A stretch of 64,000 nucleotides of DNA from NCBI GenBank assembly GCA_964023205.1, contig OZ026838.1, forward strand, positions 24,393,843 to 24,457,842, read 5' to 3'. The notes under the pieces are model-generated. The model ran no database searches. It was given only the letters and a program-made list of their open reading frames with translations, and was not told the origin of the DNA. The position numbers and the translations under genes were made by a program. The stretch comes from Lutraria lutraria (lineage: Eukaryota > Mollusca > Bivalvia > Venerida > Mactridae). Shown piece by piece: positions 11,867-26,600 of the stretch; the first letter of the stretch is position 1, and the number at the start of each line of letters is the position of its first letter.

Positions 11867-14638
11867 ATGTTTTGTGGGAAACTTTTCCACAAATTTTGCA
11901 TCATTTACCTGTTGTCTTTACATATTGGTAAGTATGATATCTGATTCATTCACAAATAATGCATTCATAGAGAACTCATATACTAGAGTTTCAAAGAATA
12001 AAATAATGAAAAATTGCTTTGAATTTTCTTTTCAAATCAATGAAGCTAATGCTAACAATGTTACTTTGCAATAGGTATTGTGTGATTTTTAGCTCACATG
12101 TCACAAAGTGACAAAGTGAGCTATTAGGATCACTCTCCGTCCGGCGTCGTGCAGTGTGCGCCGTGCGTCGTCAAACTTTATGTTGTGACCACACTAGGGG
12201 CCACATTTTTAGCTCAATTTTAGCAAAACTGGGTCAGAACGTTAACATCAACAAAATCTTGGACGAGTTCGATATTGGGCCACTTGGGGTCAAAAACTAG
12301 GTCACCAGGGCCAAATAAGGGAAAACCTTGTGAACACTTTAGAAATCACTGTTTTGACTGGATCTTCATGAAACTTTGTCAGAATGTTTATTTTAATAAT
12401 ATGTAGGTCAAGATTGATAATGGGTCAATTCTGTAGTAAAATTAGGTCACTAGGGCAAATTGCTGGAAAACCTTGTGAACACTCTAGAAGTCACTGTTTT
12501 GATTGGATGATCATGAAACCTTGTCAGAATGTTTGTCTTCATAATATCTTGGACGAGTTCGAACATGGGTCATCTTGGGTCAAAAACTAGGTCGCTAGGT
12601 CAAATCTTATGAAAAACCATTTTAACACTGTAGATTTCACAGTTATTATTGGATCTTCACCAAACTTTGTCAAATCGTTTGTTTTAATGATATAACGGTC
12701 AAGTATAAATATGGGTCATCTGGGGTCAATAACTAGGTCACCAGGTCAAATCTTAGGAAAACTTTGTTAACACTGTAGATGTCACAGTTTTAATTGGATC
12801 TTCACCAAACCTTGTCAAAATGTTTGCCTCAATGATATGTGGGTCAAGGATGAACATGGTCAGCCGGGTTCAAAAACTGGGTCACAAGGTCAAATCTTAG
12901 GAAAAAATCTTGTAAAAGCTCTAAATGTCTTGGTTTTGATTGGATCTTGGCCAAACCTTGTCAGATTGTTTGTCTTAATAATATTAAGGACAAGTTCAAA
13001 TATGGGTCACCTAGGGTCAAAAACCAAGTCACAAGGTCAAATCTTAGGAAAACCTTATTAACACTGTAGATGTCAAATTTTGATCGTATCTTCACCAAAC
13101 CTAGTCAGACTGTTTGTCTTAATGATATGTAAGACAAATTCGAACATAGGTCGTCTGGGGTCAAAAACTAGGTCACCGGTTCAAAACAATGTTTTAATGA
13201 GTGAACAGTGATTGTCATGTGAGCGATATAGGGCCATCTTGGCCCTCTTGTTAAATTAAACTGCATAATTTCATGGTCAATGCTTGCATTTATTTTTAGC
13301 TCTGTGACTATAAAAATGTACAAAATGACCTCCATAAAGCAGCATCATTCTATCAATGAAGGCCATATTATATCTTTCCCTAGGGTGGCCTTTGTTCACA
13401 GGTTTGAGTGTATTAAAAGACTGTTAAGTTGTCTTGACTTCTTTTCCAGGTTCATTAAGTACAGCAGCTATTCAAAAACCAACATGCAATAAACATGGTA
13501 AGTTTAACTTCATCTTTTAAGTATTTTTAATGTTTGCCATATAGACTTATGATCAAGTTTTTTGTACTTCATTGATATGATACTCAATATATACATGTAT
13601 ATAAAATGTTAAAAAATATATCCGAGTCAAGCAAATTAATAATGAAAAATAACTAACATTCCATAAGTATTATTATATATTAATTCAATTGCCGACCGCT
13701 AATTGTAGGTTGATGTTATAACAAATAAATTGAATATTAGCGCGACGTAACATTTCAACAACGTTATTCTTGATGTCCGAACTTTACTATATTGCAATTT
13801 TGTGAAAAATAATGCGCGATGACATATTATTTTTACATTTTATAATTGCTTGTTAACATCTCCACAATATTGACATGTGATTCATTAGTTGATAGAATCT
13901 ACTTCCGTTTACCAAAAGTATACTGAAATATAGTTGAGGGTCAAAATTATGGGTGAAAAAACGGAAGTATTTTTAGTGCTTAACCTTCCCCCAGGAAAAC
14001 CCTATTAAAACTTACATGAGCTTATTCCGCAGATAGAGAGCTTGGAGTTGGTGTATCTGAAATTACATTAGCGGTATGTTTGAATCAATTTTGCATGTAA
14101 AACGTCGATTTTACACCTCTGACATTAGACTTGGCGTTGCTAGGAAACGGGTTGGAAAAAAAAATCGAAGAACATGCTGTTCTATCAGCTTGTAAAATTT
14201 CAGAACAATCAGAGAAAATTCGATTTTTGACCTATTATGTCAAGTAAAGGTCGTATACTACCTTAAAATAAGTTCTTTAGGTGTCCTGGGAGAAAATAGC
14301 AAAGTTTTATACATTTAATACCCATGTTAACTGCTCCAGACGTACGATAAAATGTCATCAGTAAGTCATTAGAATCTTATAGGCTGTTGGGCTCATGTTG
14401 TAAAACTTTTTAGATGAAGAAATCTATGTTCCGCAAAACTCAGTAAATGTTTTCTGCACATTTTCATTGACAAATTTCTACTTCAGACACATTTTTCAAA
14501 CACAGTGCTGTATTTACTTACGATTACACCATCACAACATCAAATGGATTCATTGGAGTATCGGAGTCAAAATCTGGCTCAAAGCTTACATGTACCACCA
14601 CATTGAGTATTCCCAGAAAATGTGAAATAATAATGCAG
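11867..14638 (+). CDS. Lipoprotein exons 1-3: signal peptide and start of N-terminal lipid-binding domain
   Basis: Exons 11867-11927, 13450-13497 and 14487-14638. The start is the ATG at 11867 (context ATCACAATG), because this frame alone gives a signal peptide: Met, a short basic stretch (GKLFHK), a hydrophobic core (IIYLLSL) and a small residue, followed by a strong donor ATTG|GTAAGT whose phase fits exon 2. The overlapping longer frame from 11742 is out of phase with the gene. Exon 2 is only 48 bases (QKPTCNKH). Exon 3 has the family hallmarks: FTYDYTITTS, a SKSGSKLTC core and a second Cys in IPRKCEIIMQ. The 1.5 kb intron 1 contains an AGCTCAC repeat element. Confidence 0.85.
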
Positions 14639-17600
14639 GTAAAATTTGCTGAGTTAGAAACTATGATTATTTAGTTATATTTACATATTGACGATACTAT
14701 TGATGTATAAATTATAATAGTATTCATCTTTGCTTTCTGGATAACTCATTTGTATTGGCTCTAATCTTAGTTCAGGGATTTACTGTATACGAATATCTTG
14801 CCGCGGTCTGGACTCAAATTTCTGTCCATTAGACCCAGAGTATGAAACCCTACCATTAGAATCCTGTGTTACAGTACCTTATTTATGTATTTTATTTAAT
14901 TAAGAACACATGCATGCAGTTGTAGGAAATGATAGAATATGTCTGTCAGTATAAAATTGTACTGAGGTGATTTTTTTAATGTTTAAATATAATATAGTGA
15001 AACCTGTGTTAGCAGCCATCTCCTAATAATACCACCCTGTGAATAATGGCCAATTTTTTGAAAACCAACAATGGTTATTGATAACAAAATGACATCTGAA
15101 TAAAGCCCACTTGTCATTAATGGCCACATGGAGTGTTTTCCTAGGGCAGCCTTTGTTCACAGATATGACTGTATCTGTGTATGTGTGTTGTCTGTAAAAT
15201 ATCTGATCATGCTGAACAATATCATGTTCTTGTATGTGTGGATATACAATCAAATCTGTCTACAGAGGCCTCCGGAGAGAACAAATGCGAAACCTCGCCA
15301 AGCAGTCATCTTAATAATACAATCACCTCCTTATAACAACCACTATTTGGATGACTTGATAATGACATTACCTCTGTATTAAGGTCCTTAAGGTGATCTA
15401 AACATCAAGGTTTTACTGTGATATCTAATATACTAAAGCCTGGTCATTGTTCACAGGTGGTCATTATTTAAACATGGTTTTAAACTCAGGTGTTACAGTA
15501 ACATTTATCATTTTATTTTCAGTTATCTGAGTGTTCCCTTACTGAGAGGGTGTTAGAACCTGAGGTTTTATACAAAGATGTGGAGAATACAGAATCATTC
15601 ATACAAGACTTACAAAGGTTAATACATTCAATAATTATTTTTTTACTCATCTGAGTGAAGCACAGGATGAGGTTTTAGACATATACTAGTTTTTAAGTGC
15701 TATTGATCTTAATGCCAATGCTTAGTCACTTTTTGACAAAAATGTCATAAATTTAATAATGAATTATCAAATGATCAATTATCACTGAAGATGCTGAATT
15801 CAGTTTATACAATGCTTATGAAAATAAAGCATTGTACTAGCACACGCAAATTTACAGTAACTGTTTGAACAATGTTTCTTCATGTAGATAATTATGATCC
15901 CTTTTTCACAGTAAGTTCTTGCATCAATTAATCTATCATGAATATTTATATAGTGCTACACTTGATGCCCTCATATTCTGTTGCGCTTTACATGATCAGA
16001 CAATGTCAAAGTCACTGTCCATAATTTAAACCTATATTCACATATGAAGAAACAAATTATTTGTAATGTTGTTTGAAGAGGTGTGTTTTAAGTCTTTTCC
16101 TTAATTCAGTTTCTAATTTACAATACTTAAAGTCTTTTATTAGGATGTTTCATCATTATATTCCCATAACAAAGATAAACCTATCATTATAACATACTAC
16201 CAATATTCTCTGAACGAATTCAAAATAAATGAATCATTTATTATGTTTGTATATCAGTCTTTATTCTTAATTCTTTACACGAAGTGTTTTGAACAGAATA
16301 CTCTCCTTTTTATAGCAGATAGCTATAGAAGTTTAAAAACTCCACTCATTTCTGGTTACATGTTCATTAAAAATAGGACAGTTAGGTAGGATTTTTTTAT
16401 TATGATTCTTGAAAGCATGCCGAAAAGCGAAGAATTGAGCCTGTGGAAGGACCGTTTCTCGGGTCTAATAAAAGGTTGAGGGTTGTTGAGAAAATAAGTG
16501 TGATAACAGATAATTAGCAATAAAAGCATACATAAATGTATAAAGATTAGACTTTAATTTCAGGTATTCTCTGTATTTCCAAACGAATGAAGGCCTTGTT
16601 GAACCGGGCAGCATTGTTGCAAATGATGATGAAACATTACCTGTATTGAATATTAAACGTGGAATCCTGTCAGCTCTGCAGTTTCAGATACTAGAATCTG
16701 ATCAATATACAGATGATGTGGAAGAGGTACTTATTGTATAATCCATAATGAACGCTTCATCCTTATTTCAGGACTGTAAATTTTCGTCAGTCAAATTCCA
16801 AAGAACTAAGAAGTTTAGTTAGTATCCTGGACGTAATATTTAGCTAATCATTGATCTTGTCTAATAAATTATGATTCAATCATAATTGCTTTTTTCTTCC
16901 AGGGGTTATTCAAAATGGTCTAAGCCCCCTGTCCCCTTTGTCCCCTGGCTGTATGTTTAAACTTATTTCACAATTTCCTGTTCACAGCTCTAGCTGCTAT
17001 TTACCTTGATGAAAGTTTTCCAGCATCCGCTGCACTTTATGTTTTGCAGGTCTGGACATTTTTATTGTGTATGCAGCATTTAGCTTTAGTTCTCAGATTT
17101 AACTTTAAAATATTGTATATTAACCACCAACCGTGTACTCAAACACCATCCCTAATGACAGTCCTTAACCTTATAGAGAAATATCTAAATCGTGACTCCC
17201 AATTCTTAAACAATCCTTCAAGTTTTACGCCAAATGAGCTAAATCTCACTCTAAACATAACAGAGCTCTTAAAAAATAAATCTGTGTAATGTAAGACCTG
17301 TGTTAGTGGTCAACTCTGAATAAAGACCACCCTGTAATTACAGGCCATTCTTTTAAAAACTGTCATTTATTACTTAGAACAAAATAACCTCCAAATAAAG
17401 GTCACCTGTCAGTAAAGGCCTCATTCAGTCTTTCCCTAGGGTGGTCTTTGTTCATAGCTTTGACTGTAATGTAAACAGTTTACTTCATGACTGTTCTATT
17501 GTTTCAGACGGATATCTTTGGATTGTGTCATACTAAATACACTTTCTCTGATAGAGAGCCAAACACTATTCATACATTCAGAAATTTACGACAGTGTGAG

Positions 17601-20600
17601 ATGCCTCAAGTTTTTCTCAAACAGTTTAATTCACCATTTGCCGCTGTGAAGCCGTTGTTGGGTGGAATACAAGATGGAACTATATCAGAGGTTTGAGGAT
17701 CATTAAGTGTAAAAGAATTGTTTGTTTATGATTACATACATATTACATATAGCTTCGAAAATGGAGCAGTGGAGACACTGAGAAAGTAGATGTATTGTTC
17801 CTGTGCCTAATAAAATGTCTAAGGTCATGGGGAAAATTTGGGTTGGTCTGGTAACAGGAAATAAGTAATTTTTTTACGCCTTACTTGTACCTTTCTGAGT
17901 GTAAGCTGGACTAGGTTGAGGTTCCATTTCATCAAATTGTTTATATTCAAAGTAATTATGCGATGATGTAATTTTTCCCATGGTTTTAAGTGATTGAATG
18001 CTTATAGTACCCATGGTCGTTTTTGTGATTTATGTGAATCTGTTCAGAAAATCTGTAGGGGGTGTAGGGGGGGGGGGGGGCATGCCCAATGTCTTTAAAT
18101 GCATGTTCAACGAATGTTGATGCATCATGATAGCAAGTAGGATCACTGTTACTCATATCAGTGCAATAATTCTATTTTCTATAAGGCTGTCTGGTCATGT
18201 TCTGTACCATGACAGCCACCAGTCACACCCATGATTATGATAAGGTTGCCAAATAGATGATGTATTGTGCAGTTGTTAAGTTCTGGTTTAGAAGTTAGAA
18301 AAAAAACAATATTGTGTGATGGTATTATTTCAGTCTATATATCCATTTGTATCTGAGGTCTCATGTGACTACAAACTTAATGGGCAGAGGAGACTGGCTC
18401 ATGCTGGATGCCATCAAACCCAATACTTCAAGCCAACAGCATATAAAGGTGATGTCCTAGCCACAGTTATGACTAATATCAGGTAATGTATATTCTACAT
18501 ATTGTAATTCTACATCTATAATTAGCATCTTTATGCATGTCTAATTGCATTAAGACAATAATTATCTCCCTTTCATGGCCTATATACACAGGTTTGACTG
18601 TATGTATGTCTTCCATCTCATATTTTTCTGAGTTATCCTAGGAGAAATCACAAACAAAACTTTATACAGTTAAAACCCATAAAACTGGGATCCTAGAAAC
18701 GAATTTCTAAAGAATGGAATTCTCAGTTTTCCAGACATTCTCCCAAGTACAGGCAGGGTTCAGTTTTGGGATTTTTGGAATCTGAAAAATAGCTTTTCAT
18801 TGCTGTCACTCGGCAAGCATAAATTTTGATGCGGAAGTTCTATGTTTTTTTACATCCATCTGGCAATTAGTAAACTAGTTCCTGTTCGATGTTGCAGCCC
18901 AAGTCTGTGTTAGTTCAGTTTCCTAGACTACTTTCAGTACTTTGATTATTGTAAATTAATATTGTCTATTTCAGTCAGTCTTTAGAATTGACTAATTATC
19001 AGAGACAGAAACAACCAAGTCCAGATGTGTCTTTAAATGGAAGATCAGTGGTTGGTATCCGATATACATATAGTGCTGACCTGCATTTAGAATCATCTGC
19101 TTCACAGATAGTAGACTCCGCCTCCAAGCTGGCTATGTTATATGACAATGCTGGCAATAGTGATGACTATTCTGTCTTACCTGGTGTGTTTGAAGAACTT
19201 GTAGTTTTGGTCCGACGAGCCACTGAGGCAGTCCTCCGTGAAGCATCGACTGATTTATTTCAATGTGGGGAAGGTTGTGATGAAACATCAGAGGTTTGAT
19301 AACTTTATTCCTTATTATCAACCAAATAATGTCGTTATTCATATCTTCATGGTATCTTACCATATAAGTGTGAGATTTAAGCCACTTACCCAAATGCTGT
19401 TCCAGAAAGTAACACATTATAATTACAAATGTACATATTTATTCTGAAGACTTGAAATATCGACTGAAAGACACAAAATGTAAGCTATCAATTTCAAAGT
19501 ATCAAATAATAAGAAGATAAGGTCAGAGTTTGGAAAGACACAGCATCTCACATTTTTAGTCTGAAGCACAAAATAATATGAAGAGCTTCAGTGTTGGCGT
19601 GTTTCAATACTCACTTAATGTGCTATGTTTTATTGTAATTTCAACAGATCACAAGAGGTGACATTTTTCTTGATGCCTTGAAAGTCTGCGGTACGGATGC
19701 TTGTATGTTATGTTTCATTCAGTGTCTTGACATGGGTCATGTGACTACCTTCAGTGCCAACCATTTCATTAGTTCCCTAGTTAGATTGGACAATATTCCA
19801 GACAGCATTCTAAGAGGGCTATATGTAAGTTATACCTAGATCTTTTGAATCCACAATTGTAATTTGTAGATTCGGTTTAATTAACATTTGGCTGTTTATA
19901 TATCAAGAAATAAGAAAATGTAGAAAATCCAGTACTGGTACAAGTGTATTGCCATTCAATGTTATCTTGCACATAAGAAGTATTGATATGCCAAAACTTG
20001 ACCGAGCAGTTACTATTGATTGCATTGAATACAGCTGAATTTGTAAAACATTGTAGCAGCCATGGTCCTATGTTTAGTGTGCTGGACATGTAAGGCGGCA
20101 ATCCTGGTTCAAATTTTAGTCATGGTAGGTAGGTCATACTCTTCTATGAAAAGTTTAATTATGGTTGATTTTCTCCGTGTGTGAAGAAGTTGTTTGCTTT
20201 TTCTGTGAGGGTAAATAGTTACTGGTTCAAATACAGTCCTGGAAAACTGGTGAACCGGCCCTGTACCGGTATATAACAAATATGGAGCACAAACAGTGAC
20301 AAACCTGCTGAAAACATACATCATGATTTTTATTCAATTAATTTTTTCAGGCATACTGCAAGAAGTCTGAGAGTACTCTATGTTGGCTTTCTCTTGGAAC
20401 TTATTTCGGTCACAATTATGTTGAAGAAGAGCAGGTTTTAACTTTTAATGTTGCTTTTTTTTTAATGTTAACTGACAAATAATAAATTTGTACCGCTTAA
20501 ATATATAATCATTTACTGCATCATAGAAGTTTTTAATACATAGATAGATATTTTTTTCATTTTTTGGGCCCCAGAGAGTAACCCCATTTATTATCTTTGT

Positions 20601-23600
20601 CACATGGTTTGCATGGGTCGGGGATCTATCCCATACAATTTACATATTGACAATATCAATTGTCAAAATAATAGATAGATAATTTGATTTCAAATTTATT
20701 GGGCCTACTGGCACATGCGGTTAAACAATATATTTATAATATGTACATACATAGCATGCTTATATAATATGTACATACATAGCATGCTTATATAATATGT
20801 ACATACATAGCATGCTTATATAATATGTACATACCTAGCATGCTTATATAATATGTACATACCTAGCATGCTTATATAATATGTACATACCTAGCATGCT
20901 TATATAATATGTACATACCTAGCATGCTTATATAATATGTACATACATAGCATGCTTATATAATATGTACATACCTAGCATGCTTATATAATATGTACAT
21001 ACATAGCATGCTTATATAATATGTACATACATAGCATGCTTATATAATATGTACATACCTAGCATGCTTATATAATATGTACATACATAGCATGCTTATA
21101 TAATATGTACATACATAGCATGCTTATATAATATGTACATACCTAGCATGCTTATATAATATGTATGTTTCAAATGTGACAATATATAAATACATTAGAT
21201 TGTTTTGTTTCTTTTCTCTTTTCATGAATGTCACCATTTAAACACCATTTATCAAGTGTTGCAATATTTGTCTTTGGGTTCATTACTTGCTCCATTTTCA
21301 TTATTACTACATATACAGTCACATATAAGCTCAGAACATTTTAATACCCATTATAGTCATTAGTGGTAACACTAATTTTCAATGATCTGAATTTGTAGTA
21401 CAATTAACATTATGCCAGAAAAAAATCGTCACGATTATTGTTACCCAACCGACCCTTAAATTTAAAACAGCAAAATCGACAAATATTTTTGGTGTTAAAT
21501 CTAACCATAAACTGTTGCTAAAGGTGTTTATATAAAAATACCAACTTTACTGTTGTTTGAAGTAAGCCCCAAATCCTTACACTATTTATGAAGACATAAA
21601 TTCTTTATTTATTTTGTTGCTAGGAGGACAGTGTGTTATTTGCCATTCAAGAAGAGATGAGTTCAAGGGTGATCAACAATTGTAAAAGTGCATCCTTGGT
21701 CAATACAGAGAGAGAGTTAAACACGGCCATAAAGGTTTTATATTTATATGTTCATGTATCACATACTTCATGCCTAATATAGCTCCAGTCAACTGATTAT
21801 ACAGTCAACCTCTCCAGTGTGGCCCTCTCTTGAGTAACAACCTCAGTTCAACAACAGCATGATTTTTCCAAGCTGTATGATTTAACTACTAATTTGATCT
21901 CTCTAAAGTAACAACCAATTAACAACAACAAAATTTTGCATCTCCCAAAGGTTGTTGTTTTGGATAGGTAGAACTGTATGTTGCTCAACTGGTTTTGGTC
22001 CATTGCCCTCAGGTGCGTTTCAAACCCTGTGCACAACAAATGTTCTCTATTATTTGGTTAAAGACATTGCATCTTAGGCCATTCATCCTTTACTATTCAT
22101 CATACATGTGAAGTAGTTAGCAGTAACATGCAGAGAACAGGGTTAGTACAGGTACCAAATCCAGGTTGGTTTAATTCCTTGTTGCTTTAAACTAAAATAC
22201 TGTTGAAAACAGATATATAAGCTGGAAGAAATTAGAAATTAATTCAACTGACCAACAGAAAACTTGTATCTTAGGACTGGTATGAAAAATGGGAAGTTAT
22301 TCTTATGATATGCAGGCTTTGTAAATGATTGGGGAGTATTTCATTCATACAGATAGTATCAGCAGATTGATTGATGAAATAATATAGAAAATCAAAAAGA
22401 ACCATCTGGTCAATATTATGAGTTTTATTGAATTTCGTTGGCTAACTTGAAACAATACAATGCCATTTCATATTTATGTAGATATATCTAACATATGGCT
22501 ATTTGTAATTACAGACACTATAGAGGTATTGACATCTGCAATCTCTGCACTTTAAGTACCCAATATCTTTAAATTTGAGTTTATTTCAGACAATGTCAAA
22601 TATTGGAGTAGAACAAAATATGAGATACCTAAAGAAAAGGCCTCAACTCAAAATTGCCTCTGAACTGCATTCTTGCCTGATCAATAAAGCTATGCCATCT
22701 TCAGTGAAAAGATCTATTTTAAGGGTAAGACAACTACATGTATCATCTTTTTTCTCTATATATGGTTAAATCTGTGTTAGAAGCACCTCAGAATAAAGGC
22801 CACCCTGCAAATAAAGGCCATATTAAAAAAAACTTCAATATTATAAAAATATCATAAAAATAAAATGTAACCTCTAAATAAAGGCCATCTGTAAATAAAG
22901 GCCAGTTTCTCTTTTCCAAGTATGACCTTTGTTCACAGGTTTGACTGTTTACTAAAACTGAAAAAAGAAAATTATGTATCAACTCTTTATGTTCTTCTTT
23001 TCACAAAGTTGTTGATGAATGAAAGTATATTTCAAATTCAAGTTTTTTAATTAAATAACATACCTAAACTAGGAAATTTTTACCGAATTTCAACTCTCCA
23101 GATCATATCACAATGTATCAATATGTGCTAATTGAGCAAATATGCATTGAGCTGTGTTCAATAAATATTAGTCACATAGATAATGATGTTCATTTTCTTT
23201 AGAGGATAGTTATAAGGCAATTAAAATGTTATATTGAAAATTGGTGAGAATACGTAAAGGTAATTCATATTTTTAAAAAAATCGATTTTTTTGTCAGAGT
23301 TTCAAGTTAGTGCAAGAGTACCGCCAGTATAAAGATACACCAGAGAAGACTGTTGAAACTTTGTTTCAAGTGCTTGAAGATACGAGTGAAGATATTTCTG
23401 TAAGAACTCAAGCATTCTCCCAGTTAATTACAACCACTGTTAGAGATGATATTGTTCGATTAAAAAATTATATTTTCCAAGATCACTCCAAGCAAATGAA
23501 AGCGTATATGACTACTTCATTAAGGACCTTACTGGAGAATGACGCACCAGAAATAGCCGAGTAAGTTCAAGTATATATTTTCAGGAATATTTAACCATAA

Positions 23601-26600
23601 TATTTTTTTATGTAACTGGTATCAGTAAACTAACCAATTCCCAATAGAGGAATGGCCATTTTTCCCAATTTTCAAAAAAAAATGCCAAGACAAAAGACAA
23701 TTTTTTTACTGAAAGATGCATGCAATTCTAGTCCAAGTACACAGTTCTTTAGTAACAGTAAATTGAATGCACCCATTGTATTAGTGCAAAGTATTCCAAG
23801 CTTGGCACAAACTGATTGTTTCAGATTTGGTTGTTACTGGTACCTTTCAACATTGTGGTTAAAATCCCTGATTTTTCTTCACTCATTTTAATCAATCTAC
23901 TTAGAAAATGCAAATAATTTATGCTGTGGTTCATGATTCAAACTTTCATTAGCATATCACATTTGCATAAGTAAAAACAGCTATAAGACTGACAAGTAAA
24001 TGATTAAAAAATACCCTGACTTACCTACCATTTTAGTAATGAGCAATTTTTTTGTCATACTAGGGATTTTTCTTGTTATGATTTACTTATTTTGTTGCTA
24101 GAATAAAAGCAAGTTGGAATGCTGTAAGAAAAGAAAGATACTTCAGCTTGTCACCATACTATTCTTCTCATTACTTACCTACCTTATCTAAGAGTATCAA
24201 CATTGGTAATTTTTTCAAGTAAGTTCTTATATAAGTTTTGTTGTTGTTGTTGTTGTCTTTGGTTTTATGATACAGTAAAATCTCTGAAAACAGGACTCCA
24301 AAAAAAACAACAGAATTCTCTGAAAATCAGACAATTTTTCAGGTCCCATTATTTTCAAATTTATGAAAAATTTCTCTGAAACCGGAATTTTCAGAAAACA
24401 GGCCATTTGGTCCAGTCTGGAAGGGATCCTGTTTTTAGGGGTTTTACTATACATATAATACAAAGAATTAGTGCATAACATATTATGAGAAATATTCATG
24501 TATGAAGACCATCTTCTGGACCAAACAAAATCTGACTTAGTACTGAGATTGTATCCTTATCAGGTTTAAATATAGAGAAATTCTGAAAACCAGACCTGAT
24601 AAGCTGTCATTATAATAAGATTGTTTTAACATTAAGAAGGTCTCTAAAGGAGATTTTACTGCAGTACCCAAAAAAGATTTGAGCTCTGAGATTTAAGTAT
24701 TGAGTTATTCTGGACTCAGAGTCTTAAGTGTTTCAATAGCATCTGTTAGATGGGATGTGCATAGTTGTAGTATATTCAGACATCATATTGTTTATTTTAC
24801 TTCTTTATCTCTTGTTTAACGACATGGTCACTATAGAGCCACCCAAGGTAGATAAGATATAGGGGAACCAAGTATTTATATCCCTACACTTTTCAAACAG
24901 TTTCCTGGTTCTTTACGTGCCCGGTCAGAAGCACCTATACACATGTTGCGCTTTTTCTAGTGATTGTGTAGAAACAGTACTTGGCTCGTTTGTTGGGATT
25001 TGGACACTGAAAAAGCGTCCCTAAAAATTCGAAAGGCAGAGCCAAGAATCGAACCCATGACCTTTCATCCTGAGATTCTATATCTTCTACAATATCATTG
25101 TAGATCCATATACTTTCATAGTTTGACCTATATCTATTATCAAACTCTTTAGGACAAATATGGTAGAGTTTCTCATATCAGTTGTTTTGTTTTGTTAGGA
25201 TTGCTCGACACTGTTGCTGTCCTCATACTGGTTTGATCAGTCACATAAACTTTGTCAATTTTTTATTACCAGGATTCCTATATCAGACATATTTGGAGGA
25301 CAACTAGTGCTGGACCTTGTATACAGTCCTTCAAGTTCTGTCTTTACATCACTATCTGTTGGTTTTAATTATTACAATAGCAACAAGAAACATAATCTGT
25401 TTGAGCTCAGCTTAAACTTACATGGTATGCATATTTTTTTTCATTTAAGTAACAAGTATGAATAATGCCCCAGCCTTTCAAGCTTGTATATTTCACGTTT
25501 TATTCTTTTCACCCATTTTCAAACCCATTTCGTTTCTCATATTTGAAATGTGAAAAAACAATAGATATTGATGATATCTGGTTGAACTGTTTAAACTTTC
25601 TCTCATATATGTTTTACATACATTTCAATTTGATTTTTAGAGGTTAATAAATACTGTATTTTCATTTATTTTCGTTGGGCTCAATTTTCGTGGTTTTTAC
25701 TTAAATGGCTATTTCGTGGGGACATAAATCTGTGGGTTTAAATTTTTGAAAAGAGATGCCTTATTACTGCATTTAAATTCGTGGGGATTAGATTTTGTGG
25801 ATGAGCCGACCCACGAAATCTACGAAATTAAATCCCCAACAAAAATTAATGATTCCACAGTAAACCTTGTGTGTCAATCAGTTCTGTTCACATACATGAC
25901 AGAACAATTAAAACTGTATTTCACATTTTTTTCAGGTTTTCAATTGTTACTTGATGCATTCCTTAATAGAGTTGATATGTCACCTCAAGACTTGATGAAT
26001 TACTATCAATATTTGAAAGCCCGAGCTGAGGGTGAGAGCCCAGCAGAAGATGAGATTCACTTCGCTAAATTTCAGCAAAATATCCTAAAAGCGGTTGAAG
26101 ATATGCTTCAAGAAGTGAACCATCCTGTAGAACTAGACTTTGACTTCTCTGCAGATGTCGTCTTTCAAGGTAGATTTTTCAAATAAAAGAGATCAGCAGG
26201 TGAATAAAGGGAGATAACTCTTTTCCAGCTTTTTATACTCATTGGTTCAAACTCTTCTAACTGACGAAATCAGTCCCAATTTTCTGCAGATCTGAAATTA
26301 TAAATTCAAACATTTTATTCCATGAAATAGAGTTGTTTCCATTGAACACTTGTTTTGTGTAATGTAATTCATACTGAACACATTATTATTTCTGTGAAGG
26401 ACTGATGTTTCAGCCTCCTTAACTTTTGACCTTGACCTTTGTCCCCGTGGTTCAAGGTCGTACAGCTAAATTTGTCTTCTAGGTCAAGAGGTTATGTTCA
26501 TCAGTCTTCGTGAGGTCATGGAGTATGTGAGAGAGATGAAAGCAAAGTTACCTCCAAACAAGTCTGTATCACGAATGTACATACAGAAGCTGTTGACTGG

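Noticed and set aside
11742..12074. 110-codon open frame as an independent gene
   Set aside because: The supported reading here is a different frame starting at 11867 that encodes a signal peptide and splices in phase to lipoprotein exon 2.
13280..13492. 70-codon open frame as a gene
   Set aside because: Composed of a MITE fragment plus lipoprotein exon 2 read in the wrong frame.
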